Position numbers and translations under genes: made by a program. A DNA stretch of 19,440 nt from Hemicentrotus pulcherrimus (taxonomy: Eukaryota; Echinodermata; Echinoidea; Camarodonta; Strongylocentrotidae). Below, in pieces: positions 1 through 13,859 of this stretch (within the stretch, counting starts at the first letter, position 1; the number at the start of each line of letters is the position of its first letter). The stretch spans positions 1,793 through 21,232 of the forward strand of contig BEXV01004979.1 of assembly GCA_003118195.1 (NCBI GenBank), written 5' to 3'. Under the pieces are notes generated by a model that saw nothing but the letters and a program-made list of their open reading frames with translations, ran no database searches and was not told the DNA's origin.

Positions 1-144
1 AAACTTACCATTGATGGTAACTTTGCCATCAAGGGTAACTACCATGGTAACGGGGCTCAACAGCCAATCAGAATCAAGGTTTCCATGGTAGTTACCATTG
101 ATGGCAAAGTTACCATCAATGGTAAGTTTTATGCAACGGGGCCC
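1..144. mobile_element. Fold-back (MITE-like) element, cut by the left window edge
   Basis: Positions 3-51 and 79-127 are inverted copies of each other, 47 of 49 bases matching, with a 27-base loop region. The right end runs into TGCAACGGGGCCC, an end resembling the other fold-back elements in this window. The matching left end would lie outside the window. It sits in the BTBD10-like intron upstream of the exon at 582. Confidence 0.75.
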
Positions 145-581
145 TGGTGTAATATTGAAACCCTTAACAAATTGCGCTTCAAACTGATCATAAAGTGCCT
201 CAAAAAAGAAAAAAATATGTGAGTGACCGGTTTTACCATACCATCGAAATTGGTTGCGATATACTTCTTTATTGCTTGCAGCAAGGAGCCATTTCGGTCC
301 TTCAACAGACTGTAGTGTTATAAAAACCGTTGGGAAAACAGAAACATTTATTTCGGATTCCAATCATTAATATCTTGATAATCAGACAGGCGATCAGGTT
401 GTAAAAGTTATGCGGTTCCTGACTTACTGACCTTAAGGTTTATACTTATCATTGCAGCATGAGATAAATCCAGGATTACGTTTCAGAATCTGAGACAATG
501 TTACTGAGTCACTCTAATGCACACATTAGTTTCAGCCAGTATCGTTTCAGCTCCTTGTCCTTCTTTCATGCCTTATTGCAG
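145..581 (+). other. Intron sequence with nothing recognised
   Basis: Right part of the intron before the BTBD10-like exon at 582. It ends in a pyrimidine-rich tract (about 551-575) and an AG acceptor. I see no repeat, RNA gene or coding signal in the rest. Confidence 0.6.
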
Positions 582-4060
<3,479 letters not shown>

Positions 4061-4726
4061 GCGGTCCAGGTCCTGATCGGATCAAAAGGTCGGCTGCAGA
4101 CCAAGAATTCTCAACCTTCCTTTCAACGCTGCAAGTGAATGCTCTTGGGATTGTTCTTAATACTGGCAAAGCAACATTGCTGGAGGAGCGAACTTGATTT
4201 TGTTGAACTTACTAATAACACGTGCTGCATGCATGGATTTTCAAGTCATCTTTACCAATCAAGCATGTTGTAGGGAAAAGGTGAAGGGCTGAATCATGAG
4301 GACTATGAGCATATCTACCGGTTCAAGCTCAACCTTCACCAACCCACTCTGAATCTGCAGTGAGAAGCTCTTTTTAATGTCTTTCAGTGATACTCATCAT
4401 TGATTGAGAAAACACTAACCAGCAAGAGCAACTCATGTTGAAATATTACCAAGTGTTTTGCTACTTTGAATTGGGTTGAGGTGGCTGTTTTTGTCCATGT
4501 TTGTACAGATTTGGTGATGATTATTCATATATTAAAAGTGCCAAGGGGAGTTCGACTCCACCATTTATTGTGTATGTTGTAACTGTAACCAGAAATGCAC
4601 AAAGTAGCCAATCTCTATTAGCGTCACTATAGATGCATACGTAAGTGTCATTTTCGAGGGCATAGTATGGTTTTCCTCTTGTATTCTATCAGATACATGG
4701 GGAATCATATCATATTTCAAAATAAA
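4061..4726 (+). other. Probable 3' UTR of the BTBD10-like gene
   Basis: Non-coding, AT-rich sequence following the stop codon. It contains no recognisable repeat and ends at the first AATAAA downstream. The extent is inferred; a longer UTR using later signals is possible. Confidence 0.5.
4721..4726 (+). terminator. Poly(A) signal AATAAA of the BTBD10-like gene
   Basis: Canonical AATAAA about 660 bases after the stop codon, followed within 10 bases by an A-run. The A-run could be genomic and is not proof of cleavage. Confidence 0.45.
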
Positions 4727-5824
4727 GGACAAAAAAAAATGTTATACAACCTCCAATCCAAATAGTTGGGGATAGGAAGGAAAGGATTCTGCCGTTAATC
4801 GATTTCTGTTTTTCATTTTTCATTACCAAATCCTACCCCCTCCCACCCCTTCCCATAATATAAACAAATATAAACAAAAATTATCCCAAAACAAAGCATA
4901 ACAAAACAAATGCAAAACAAAAACATGAAATATATCTTCAAATCACAATTGATACTCAGTGGTGAAATACCCACAGGGAGTCGATTTGGTCTAATTTTCC
5001 TGTGAAGATAAATCTTGGGAGGAACAATAACCTTATCTTGTTGAGGTTGATTATTCATATTCCTGAGTTGAAGCTTTACCCTTGCCTCGCTACGCTTATC
5101 AAAATGGTGTCTTCTTTATGGCATTTGAATTTGTAGCGGAAAAACAATTAAGAGATATTTATTTAGAAAATGTGAAGTGAGAATTACAAGGATTACTAGA
5201 GATTGACTTTTGGATAGTTTTTTCCTTAGATCCTTTGCATTTTTGTTTAAACATCGTTCAAGATAGCGTTCATCATCCGAGCATAAACGCACAGACCAGT
5301 GACTTAAAAGAGGAGAGTTTTATATGGAGAATTCACATTTACATGTATTTTTTGAAAGCCAGAAGCGAATTCATGTTATATAAAAACAGACATTATGCAG
5401 TAATGGTCCTTTCAGTAATTGTTTTTGCTTTGATAAAAATGTTTGTGCTCTTTGAGGGAGCAACCTGGATCTAACATAGTGTGGGATTTGAAGGGAGAGT
5501 TATATATATTTATTTACAAGTCCATTTATACACCATATTTGTACATCAACTCTAATGTTAAAGAAGAAAGAGGAGGATTGTTTATGTTTATCCAATTGAA
5601 TCAATCTTAACATGTCAGGTCTTGGTATGTTGTTCAATTTACCAGTCTATGTTTTATGCCCTTAGGAAGAGAGAGAGAGAGAGAGAGCCGTTCAATCCTG
5701 TTTAGACTTTCTCCTTTATAACAACAAAAGAATGGAAAAGGGCGGTCATAGAATCGCTATTTTGAAAATGATTCTGAAACTACTCACACATAATAATAAT
5801 AATAATACTCTTTTAAAGTCCACT
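4727..5824. other. Intergenic stretch, no gene seen
   Basis: AT-rich. Contains a (GA)n run at about 5667-5687 and an (AAT)n run at about 5791-5806. A 79-codon frame at 5235-5474 has no recognisable content and no splice or start context that would support it. Confidence 0.55.
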
Positions 5825-6045
5825 CCAAATTTTATTAAGTTAAACCGAAAATGGAAATTCTTTTTGCCCAATTGATCGTGAGCCCGGCAGCCACTGAGCA
5901 GCACCAGATCGACATTGCTCTATCCCTTATTGTTGAACGCCAAACAAGGTAGCAGCAACTCCCGTCTTTTAACGTCTTTTGGCCGGGGTTCAAACCCATG
6001 ACCTCCCGTTTTTGTGAGGCGGACACTCTGTGTTAGGTCCCAAAC
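5825..6045 (-). mobile_element. tRNA-derived SINE, minus strand
   Basis: Read on the minus strand: AGAGTGTCCGCCTCAC, then box B within GGGTTTGAACCCC (complement of 5985-5997), then GGCCAAAAGACGT, GGGAGTTGCTGCTACCTTG and GGTGCTGCTCAGTGGCTG. This order is typical of a widespread invertebrate SINE body that I recall from sea urchin and lancelet repeats. Box A is degraded. Confidence 0.7.
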
Positions 6046-6960
6046 TTTATCAGCAGTTATTCCAAGTCAAAATTTATCATATATTCAAACCCTACTATTT
6101 TGAAGTTTAAACATTGTGCTGTGCATACAGGTACAATAAATTTCAAACCAGCCCCCACCTGTGAAAAAAACATTATTATGGAGCATAGCATATTGAGAGG
6201 GATAATTGTGACACGCGCAGGTCGGGTCATGATTTAAATTATGGAGCTCCAAATAGTTCTATCCCATAGATAGATCCATAGAAATTGTGCTTCATGAAAT
6301 GCCTGACCAATTGGAAGTAAGTTCCGGTGAAGCAACTTTCTATCTCAAGTAGCTATGGTGTGGAGCCCTGCCACAATTAATGTATACATGTATCACATCA
6401 ATGATCACTTACTTGTTAACCATTGAGTAATAGAGACTTATAGATTTGTGTGGACTGATACGTGTGAAGTCCATTCTAGGCAGTGCATTAAAAGGACCTT
6501 GATCGTAGCAATCCAAGTTGTCGTAGTGCAAATCTAAAAGTCCCTATTATCAAGTTATGAGGAACATATAGAGTATTGCTCAAATGTTATACATGTAGGA
6601 CATGTATATCTTTGTTTCTTAATTTGTGCTTATGAAGCAACTTCCATAAAAGTCTTCATTAACCCCAAGAATATTCTCATTATATTATGTAGATTAACCT
6701 GTGGTACTTCTGAAATAAGGCATTGTGATTAGGATGATCTGTAGGGGAAATTTGTTTTGTATCTGTCACTCCTATTTATCCAGTTGATTCAAAGATTTGT
6801 ATTCAATATGCTGTTATCTTGTTAAAATTATATCATGCCCCTGTAGCCTTTTGAACTATTGCTATGTTCCCCTCGTTCAATGTAATCCTGTATCCTATTT
6901 AACATTTTGTCAGATCACTTTGTCATCACCAAATTAAACAACAAAAAAGAAACGAACAAT
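6046..6960. other. Intergenic stretch, nothing recognised
   Basis: AT-rich sequence with no long open frame, hairpin or repeat that I can identify. Confidence 0.5.
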
Positions 6961-6961
6961 A

Positions 6962-7088
6962 TAATCTGCTCGTAAGTATCGGCTTCCATGGTGATGTAGA
7001 TATACAGTAGGCTCGACGTTTCGAACAGGTTGACTATCCATCGTCAGGAGTGACGACGGATAGTCAACCTGTTTGAAACGTCGAGCCA
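6962..7088. mobile_element. Penelope-like terminal palindrome
   Basis: 7011-7046 and 7051-7086 are inverted copies (34 of 36 matching) around a 4-base centre GGAG. Each arm reads, outward, TGACGAYGGATAGTCAACCT, then GTTYGAAACGTCGAGC. Sequences of the form CTGACGA...GAAACGTCGAGC are common at the terminal repeats of Penelope-like retroelements. The left flank (TATCGGCTTCCATGGTGATG) is also familiar from such repeats. Family assignment is from memory and no coding remnant is present. Confidence 0.5.
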
Positions 7089-7143
7089 CTCCCGCCACCC
7101 ATCCTCTCCAAGCGCTATAGTTCTCCTTAACACTATATAACCT

Positions 7144-7241
7144 AAGAAAGATAACCAACAGTCTTTTTCAAGACTACACCAACAGTCCTTTTCAGGACTA
7201 CACACCCTCAAGAAAGATTACCAAGAGTCCTTTTCAGGATT
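7144..7241 (+). promoter_or_regulatory. Cluster of three histone-mRNA-like 3' stem-loops with two HDE-like elements
   Basis: SL1 7160-7175 (AGTCTT-TTTC-AAGACT), SL2 7184-7199 (AGTCCT-TTTC-AGGACT) and SL3 7226-7241 (AGTCCT-TTTC-AGGATT). Each has a 6-bp stem and a TTTC loop, as in the replication-dependent histone mRNA 3' end. SL1 and SL2 differ by a compensated base pair. CAAGAAAGA at 7209-7217, nine bases after SL2, equals the purine-rich U7-binding element of sea urchin histone genes, and AAGAAAGA at 7144-7151 precedes SL1. The stem base is A-T rather than the usual G-C. No histone reading frame is visible upstream. Confidence 0.6.
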
Positions 7242-7500
7242 CCTCAATCCTCCCTCCCTCTCACATGGTGCATCCGCAAGCCTACTGTAAATATAATCTG
7301 GTACCTCAGATTTTCCTTCAAATATTTTCTTGATGAGATCGATTTAATTTTACAGGCAGCATCACAATCAATAGTATTCATTTTATTTCCATTTTTATTT
7401 TTTAATTTTTCCTTGGTACATTGTTGAATGTAAAGTACATGCTTCTCTTCAGCTATAAATTGATTATCTACAGAGCTTCCCATTCTATTGTGACAACCAA

Positions 7501-7716
7501 TCACTATGAACATGGCGGACAAAGAAAGCGGACAAAATATACAGTTCCTCAGGTAGACAAAGGAACATCCCTTCACTACTATTATGTAAAAAGGTGAATA
7601 TGCATGTGACACCTGTTCTACACATTTTAACATAATGGCAGTGAAGGGATGTTCATTTGTGTACCTGAGGAACTGTATATTTTGTCCGCTTTCATTGTAA
7701 GTCGTGTTCATAGTGA
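7501..7716. repeat. 216-bp fold-back palindrome
   Basis: The outer ends TCACTATGAACA and TGTTCATAGTGA face each other. The inner arms (7524-7588 and about 7629-7695) pair over about 60 bases with few mismatches (GAAAGCGGACAAAATATACA against its complement near 7673). The centre is about 40 bases. No coding content; the minus-strand frame that spans it is a by-product. Probably a MITE; ends and target duplication are not clear. Confidence 0.75.
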
Positions 7717-8616
7717 ATGTACATTAATTAATAATTTACATAACTGAATATAAAGTATTCATTAGATTTTGAATGTTTCTTTTATGTTGGAAATATCATA
7801 CTAATTCTAGTTTTGCAAAATTATGTCAAGTAGTATGTTATAATTATGTTTATTTGCTTTCTTTTCTTGAATTACTTTATAGATGTGTGCCCACAATTAC
7901 ACCATTTTCTCACAATTACGGCAGGGGTGTCAATTTTGACAGACATGGCGAATTACAAATATTAACTGCTTTTAATATTGAAATAAACCCCATACAAAGC
8001 AAACATATCTTAAGATAATATATATCTAATATCTAATAAGACAATTTCTATATCCAATCTTAAGGCTGGTTCAGTTATGGTGCAGTTCACCACCGCAAAG
8101 AAGCCGCCACATTTTTTGCTTGTAAATTGAATGGCAAATGCGTGCAACAAAGGACTTGCTCATAAATACCGAGCTGTAAACTATAATATTTAGAACTGTG
8201 AAGCCAATAAAACATATGTCATCAAAAATGTTTTTTGTGAGTTGTAGCAGAATGAGCCTTTAGTCCATTATTGTGGAATCTGGGTTTAATAAAAGAAGAA
8301 AGCGGTTTAATAAAAGAAGAAAGCAGTTTAAATGTTCATTCGGATCACAGTGTTTAACTCCATCCTGTATTCATTATTTCATATGTACATGTATATGTAA
8401 GTTGTAACCCATTTTTGCTAGTTAGCATGCACTTTGTTTGGCTGAATTTTTTGTTTTGGTCATTGTATGGAACAGATGTTCCTTTGATAATATCAATTAC
8501 TGGTAGAAGTAGTCTGTACCTACATTGCAATTGATAGCCAGTGTAAAGGTGTATCTAAAATATGTCACATCTTTCTTATGTTCTATACATGAGGTTTGTA
8601 TTTCATAATGCCTGTT
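7717..8616. other. Intergenic stretch with a 21-bp direct duplication
   Basis: A perfect direct repeat, GGTTTAATAAAAGAAGAAAG plus one base, occurs at 8283-8303 and 8304-8324. Nothing else recognised. Confidence 0.55.
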
Positions 8617-8751
8617 ATGTACTGTACATATATAACATTTCTCATTTCACGTTGTGCTGCAGAACGGTTGTTTGGATATCATCCAAGTGTATTCTCTGAT
8701 GCCATCGAAAAGCGATATCTCCTAGCTATGTTTAAGCCCAGAAGAAATTAG
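8617..8751 (+). other. Candidate orphan terminal exon or small ORF (uncertain)
   Basis: A 44-codon frame from ATG 8617 to TAG 8749-8751. Its second half, ERLFGYHPSVFSDAIEKRYL followed by LAMFKPRRN, has a protein-like composition and directly follows a plausible acceptor (GTGCTGCAG ending 8662). An exon starting at 8663 would need a phase-1 donor, which the BTBD10-like exon ending at 2911 supplies. I recognise no family, and chance is not excluded. Confidence 0.2.
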
Positions 8752-9537
8752 TGTACAGATATTTGATGCAGTGTCAGCTGACCATAATTGACATGTACCA
8801 GTAGGATAAAGGAAATGGTAGAACTACTCCTAAAAAGTGATATGCTTGCCTAGATTCAAATAGTTAAAGGTCCATATTTTACAAAAACAAGTTAAGGATG
8901 TTGCTTGGTTTTATCCTAAGTTTAAGTTGTAATTCATCGAGACAAAATCAAATTGCTGTTATCAACTTTCAACGTGACTTGTAAGACTGAGGCTTAAACT
9001 CAGCGTTTGGATTTCCTTTTTCGAACAGAATATGAGCCAAGTATGGATTCTTTCTTCATGTAGATGCAGGAATACACTTAAAATGCCGTTTAGTTTTTTT
9101 TCCAAATCGTTTGGTTAGAGTCAGGAGGACTTTAACACAGTGTTAATGTCCTCCTTACCCATCTTGCATCAGAAAAAAAAAATACAGAGAAAATTCCAGT
9201 TGAAGTCGTGGATGTATCGCACACTCGTTTATCATTCTTCCTTTTTATTATATGGTGGAGGTGCGGAAAGTTTACAGATTGTTAGTATGATGTATTATGT
9301 AATTTTGTACTCTCACCATGCCATACTATGTGATAGCTGTCTTGTAATACACAGCTATTTGCATGTTGAGTGAAGATTTTTGGGGCCGATACAAGAGTCA
9401 GTGAGATACATGTACATGTGTCTGCCCAGTTTCCTTGTTCATCACACAAGCAATGGTTAAACATGGTATAACCACACACTGCATTTGGTGTTTCATTCAG
9501 TATGAATTGGTTTTAATGCCCACAGCTACATGTAGTA
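8752..9537. other. Intergenic stretch, nothing recognised
   Basis: AT-rich, with scattered TACATGTA words. A 77-codon frame at 9140-9373 shows no coding signature. Confidence 0.5.
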
Positions 9538-9580
9538 GGCGCGATAGCTCAGTCGGTAGAGCAGTGGTCTCATAATCCGG
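9538..9580 (+). mobile_element. Truncated tRNA-like SINE head
   Basis: GGCGCGATAGCTCAGTCGGT then AGAGCAGTGGTCTCATAATC. A good A box (TAGCTCAGTCGG, 9545-9556) and D arm (GCTC/GAGC) are present, with an anticodon-loop-like CTCATAA. No B box or 3' acceptor half follows, so it is not a functional tRNA gene. Confidence 0.55.
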
Positions 9581-10323
9581 TATTCCTACATGTATGTGAC
9601 CTTGAACAATATTTCATAGTAAAGAGCAACTCGTACTCTGTCTAATGATACCACATTCGTAATTGCGCTGCCACGGATGACTGAGCAGCAGGCTTTTCAA
9701 ATAGTATTGTCAAAATCCTCTTGTACCAAGTTTGAGTTGAAGTAATGAATGGGGCCAAAAGCTGTGTGTGTTTTCTCATTCCAAGAGCAATTGCTCACTT
9801 ATTTCCATCGACTATTAGGCAGTTGAAAAGAAAAGGTGTTCATATCAACACAAACTCAAGGAAGTGTTTATTACAAGCAAAATGAATAATATTCCTTACG
9901 CATGTGGAATGGCGCAGGGGGAACTTAGATATCGTGAGTTGTAAGACAAGAAGTTAGGAGACTGTTCAAATAAGTAAAGCTTATCTATTGCATGGCAACA
10001 AGGTTCTGTAAAAGCCTACCGGCATATACATTGCATTATTTTGAACAATGAAGCACTGAATTTCAAGGCATAAATTAACTTTTCATACAAGGATTGAAGA
10101 CTAAAGAAGCACATGCATAAAGACCTGACCCACACTCGTTCCTTCAGCTCGAAGTTGAAACAAGGCGCTTTTGACACCTTTTAAAGACGCTGATGCTCAG
10201 TCACCCCTAGCAAAAATATGAATACCGCAGGTTATCATTGGACAGCAAATGGGTTATTCGTCATCATGATATAGATTTCAAAGTCATATTGGTCATGAAT
10301 TTAGATTAGGAGCTACCAAAGTT
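9581..10323. other. Intergenic stretch, nothing recognised
   Basis: No long frame, hairpin or repeat identified. Confidence 0.5.
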
Positions 10324-10404
10324 GGATACATTTTTGATACACCCTGTATAGGATACATTCTTGATACACCCTGTATAGGATACATTCTTGATACACCCTG
10401 TATA
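10324..10404. repeat. Three tandem copies of a 27-bp unit
   Basis: Units at 10324-10350, 10351-10377 and 10378-10404 begin GGATACATTCTTGATACACC and end CTGTATA. The last two are identical and the first differs by one base. Confidence 0.9.
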
Positions 10405-10573
10405 GAGGAAAAGTGTGCACTGTTTCATAAACTTGTAATCAATATCAAATTACACAAATCAATATACATGTAAGCTCCTTAAACTCTTCTTCTTGTATTT
10501 GATTGGAGGTGTGAGCAAGTGCAGCTGTAGAATTTGGGCAATTGGTATTACTGACAAGTTATCTGAAACAAGC

Positions 10574-10719
10574 ACCCGGGCATCGTTTCACGAAATCGTC
10601 ATGAGTACTCGTTCAGCGACATCCCGTTGAAACGCGTGTATTAAATTTTACACACATTTTAATGGGATGTCGGCGAAGTTGTTCTTAATAAAGACAGTTT
10701 TGTGAAACGATGCCCTGGT
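10574..10719. mobile_element. Fold-back MITE
   Basis: The ends ACCCGGGCATCGTTTCACGA and TGTGAAACGATGCCCTGGT are near-perfect inverted partners. An internal pair (GCGACATCCCGTT against AATGGGATGTCGGC) extends the fold. Its TTTCAC...GTGAAA termini place it with the elements at 715 and 3549. Confidence 0.75.
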
Positions 10720-11580
10720 CACCATCTTGTACAAAAAAAAAAAACTTTTATTTATTTAAACTGGTACCTGGTTCGTCATCTATCACACATCTGTGATCAT
10801 CTGAGTCACTTTATGAGTTTGTTGGTATGAAACTCGATTGCAGATTGATATGAATTCAGTGTTTGCAACGTGTTGCTTTGTAGTTCATCCAGCAGAGATG
10901 ACATACATGAATAGTGGATACTGTTTGCAACTATACAGAAATACAAACGAAATACTCGCAGTGGTATGACTGTGCCGTGATTTGAAGGAGAGAGAAAGTG
11001 ATTTTTTTTTTGTTGTAATAAAAGCATCAGCATTTATCAACCTGCAGTATTTTATAAGGGGAACACACATCCCTGATGTTCTTATTAGTTAATGCTCTGT
11101 GTTTGCAATTTTGAAAGGAAAGTGATGGAGACAAAAAAGGAAAAGAAAATAATTCCCTTTGGCATATTATTGCCATTATATACACATGCTGGTGTATTAA
11201 TCTCATGTAATTCATGTATTTGTTAATGAATAAAACTGTGGAAGAGGCCTTTAATTATATGACATGGCGTGTTAGCTATGGTTTTATTTCTGTACTGTGT
11301 GGAATGCAAAGTCTTTAACTTAATTACTTGCATTTATAAATATGTATATGATTGCTTTATGACAACGTCTTTGGATCCTGGATCCTCTGGAAGGAAGTGG
11401 AGGAGGTTCGGAGCACCTTTGTGGTCCTATTTTTTTTTTGTTCAAGTCGCCTGCCGATGCCCCCTCTTCCTCCCCCAGAACTGCCACTGAAAAAATCGTG
11501 CCATTCATCCACATGATTTACTCTATTCAAGACAGACACACGCACCCTCCCTTAAAGAAACGTGAGCGTGCACGCCCGCT
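10720..11580. other. Intergenic stretch, nothing recognised
   Basis: Homopolymer A and T runs and several overlapping short frames on both strands. None has a recognisable domain, conserved start context or splice structure. Confidence 0.5.
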
Positions 11581-11745
11581 CTCACACATACACACCCACA
11601 TAAAGCTGCACACACACACCAACACCCCACCCACAAAAAGAAGCATACTCACACACCAACACCCCACCCACATAAAGAAGCATACACACACACCAACACC
11701 TCACCCACATAAAGAAGCATACACACACACCCACACACGGGGACA
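11581..11745. repeat. CA-rich minisatellite, 36-37 bp unit
   Basis: The phrase AAGCATAC recurs at 11641, 11678 and 11714. Between copies lies CACACACACCAACACCCCAC, then CCACATAAAG. The first unit is degenerate. The open frame across it on the plus strand is a repeat artefact. Confidence 0.88.
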
Positions 11746-11867
11746 AAAAAGAGGAGGAAGAGGAAGAATCGGGAGGAGATGAAGAATAAAAGGATCTCGG
11801 TGGAAGATGTGTGAAGACAAGTTAAGAACAAGAAAGGAAGACTGTGGGCATAGTGAGATAAATGATT

Positions 11868-12961
11868 TTAAAGGACTTTACAGGTAGCCTACTATGTCCC
11901 ATATGCAGGCCCAAAATGACAAGGTTAAAATCGGACGGCATTTGAGTGATAGGCCTAATTTAGAACTTGCCTCAAACGAAAGGGCTTGAAAATGTCTTTA
12001 AAGGTCCTATGTCCCTTTTGCAGGCCAATAAAAACGAAAAGGTTAAATTCCAATGGCATTTGAAAGATAATACTAATTTAGAACTCCCCTTAAATAAGTG
12101 GGGCTTGAGAATGTCTTTAAGTGGGAAAATAACGACTATTAGTTGTCAAATCGACTTAGGAGCTATAGAGCCAATAAGTAATAGTCTTGATTTTCACACC
12201 ATTGTACCGCATGGTCGTACGTTTTATGTTGCGCAAAGATTCAATCAGTTTAATTTTTGGCCATTACAAGAAGTGATTTATTGATTTAGACAAGTCCTTT
12301 ACAGCTCAGTTTATGTATGTTATTACAAAAGAAGAAGAAAAAGCCAGTCAGTCACTCAATACTGACAATAGTGTCTGACAGTGAAGTCAGGCTAGCAAAT
12401 AAACAGGTTTCCTTGCATAATTTGAATATAAGGACACTACTAACGTTTAAATTTCACAGATAGGACATGACATACCAGTATTCATAACTCCTGCAAAATT
12501 CTACAGAATTTGAGGTTGGCTGCAAAAGGGACATAGTATCTTTAAGTGGGAAAATAACGACCATTAGTTGTCGAATCGACTTTAGTAATTGCTATCACTA
12601 AAGTTATAGTCTGATTTTCAGACCCTTGTACCGAGTGGTCGTACGTTTTGTTCTGCGCAAAGATCAAATCTGTTTAATTTTGGCCATTGCAAGAATTGTT
12701 TATTGATGTAGACAAATGACCATGTACCCTTTAAAGCTCATTTTATGTATGTTATTACCAAGAGGAAAAAGATGTCAGTCAGTCACTCAGTAGTGTCTGA
12801 CAGTAAAGTCTAAAAAGTATACGGGTTTCCTTGCAAATTTGAATATTAGGACACTGCTCACGTTTAAATTTCACAGATAGGACATCCGCGACAAGTTTGT
12901 AAATTCATGCAAAGTTCTATAGAACTTGATGCTGGCTGCAAATGGGACATAGTACCTTTAA
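11868..12961. mobile_element. Self-nested TTAA-target MITE (piggyBac-like target site)
   Basis: The outer element runs from TTAAAGG at 11868 to CCTTTAA at 12961. An inner copy of the same family runs from TTAA 11998-12001 to TTAA 12542-12545. Terminal inverted repeats read AGGTACTATGTCCCTTTTGC inward. The order is left-left-right-right. The inner copy itself preserves the empty site (GTCTTTAAGTGGGAAAATAA at 12113-12132), which in the outer copy is split by the insertion with TTTAA on both sides. The 105-codon frame at 11967-12284 lies inside and has no recognisable domain. Confidence 0.82.
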
Positions 12962-13820
12962 TGTGATAACAACATGAATTAAAGCACTGATTGTGATTCA
13001 CCCTTAATATAAATAGTTTTCCAAATTCACATTTTTCAAGATTTAACTGGGGAAAAAAAAAATCTATATTAGAATACATCCACACACAAAAAAAATATTA
13101 CTATCAATAGAGCTTGGTTGCTGAAGTGAGGAAATAGGATTTTTAGTGGAAAAATTGGAAATCTATATTATCAATATAATCTATATTATCAATATAAAGA
13201 AAACAATGAGTGGATAGTGAGGCAATGACGTCATAGACTCATGGGAGAGTTGCCAATGTGTCTTATGATTTTAAAAGCTTTGTCATATAATTAAAAACTC
13301 ATTACTATCTTATTAGTTATCCGATTTCGCTCAAACCTGTTTTGATTGGTTCGTTTTATTTTTGTGCTTCCATTAAAAGTAATTTATTTTTGGATTGGAC
13401 TTGTTTTTTTAAGAAACAGATATTGTTAGACAATTTTAATCTCTCTAGAATCAGTCTAAGGACGTTGGATGACATTCTTTTAGCCCATGTGCGAATATCC
13501 CATTCTCATATTCTTCTTTCTTTCTTTTTTTCTCTCTCTCTCTCTCTATCTACCTACCCCCTCTCTCTCTATCTCTACCTTACTCTCTCTCTCTCTCTCT
13601 CTCTCTCCCTCCCAGGCCCTCTGTTTCCCTTATCCTTATCTCTTATTTTCTTCTGATCTTTCTAAGTAACTTTTTTTGTTAAATAACACAAAAGAAAGAA
13701 GAATTTCCTGATAAAGAAGTTATGGATTTTTGAATTTTCTTTGATTTATTTACAAAGTGTACATTCAAATGTTTGGTTCAAATGACAATAGGATATATTG
13801 AAGATTTCCAGAAGGGACGG
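12962..13820. other. Intergenic stretch with simple repeats
   Basis: Holds an 18-bp direct duplication at 13160-13195 (AATCTATATTATCAATAT twice) and a CT-rich microsatellite at about 13518-13610. An isolated TGACGTCA lies at 13226-13233. No gene is supported; the plus-strand frame over the CT tract is an artefact. Confidence 0.6.
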
Positions 13821-13826
13821 TTTATT
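13821..13826 (-). terminator. Poly(A) signal candidate of the kinase gene
   Basis: AATAAA on the minus strand, 33 bases after the stop codon. A second AATAAA lies at 13745-13750. Either could serve. Confidence 0.4.
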
Positions 13827-13859
13827 GTTTGTGACGTTTGTAGAGCCGGTCCGAGTGAT

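Noticed and set aside
7244..7711. 155-codon minus-strand frame
   Set aside because: Part of it is the arms of the 216-bp palindrome and the rest has no domain, so it is a chance frame.
9538..9580. tRNA gene with CAT anticodon
   Set aside because: The D arm and A box are good, but the anticodon stem does not pair and the T arm, B box and 3' acceptor are missing.
11438..11782. 114-codon plus-strand frame rich in His, Thr and Pro
   Set aside because: It reads through a CA-rich minisatellite with a 36-37 bp unit; the repetition is at DNA level.
11967..12284. 105-codon plus-strand frame as a transposase or host gene
   Set aside because: It spans the junction of the nested TTAA element, shows no transposase motif, and its counterpart in the other copy is broken.
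13342..13669. Ser/Leu-rich frames at a CT tract
   Set aside because: Translation of a microsatellite; no start or splice support.
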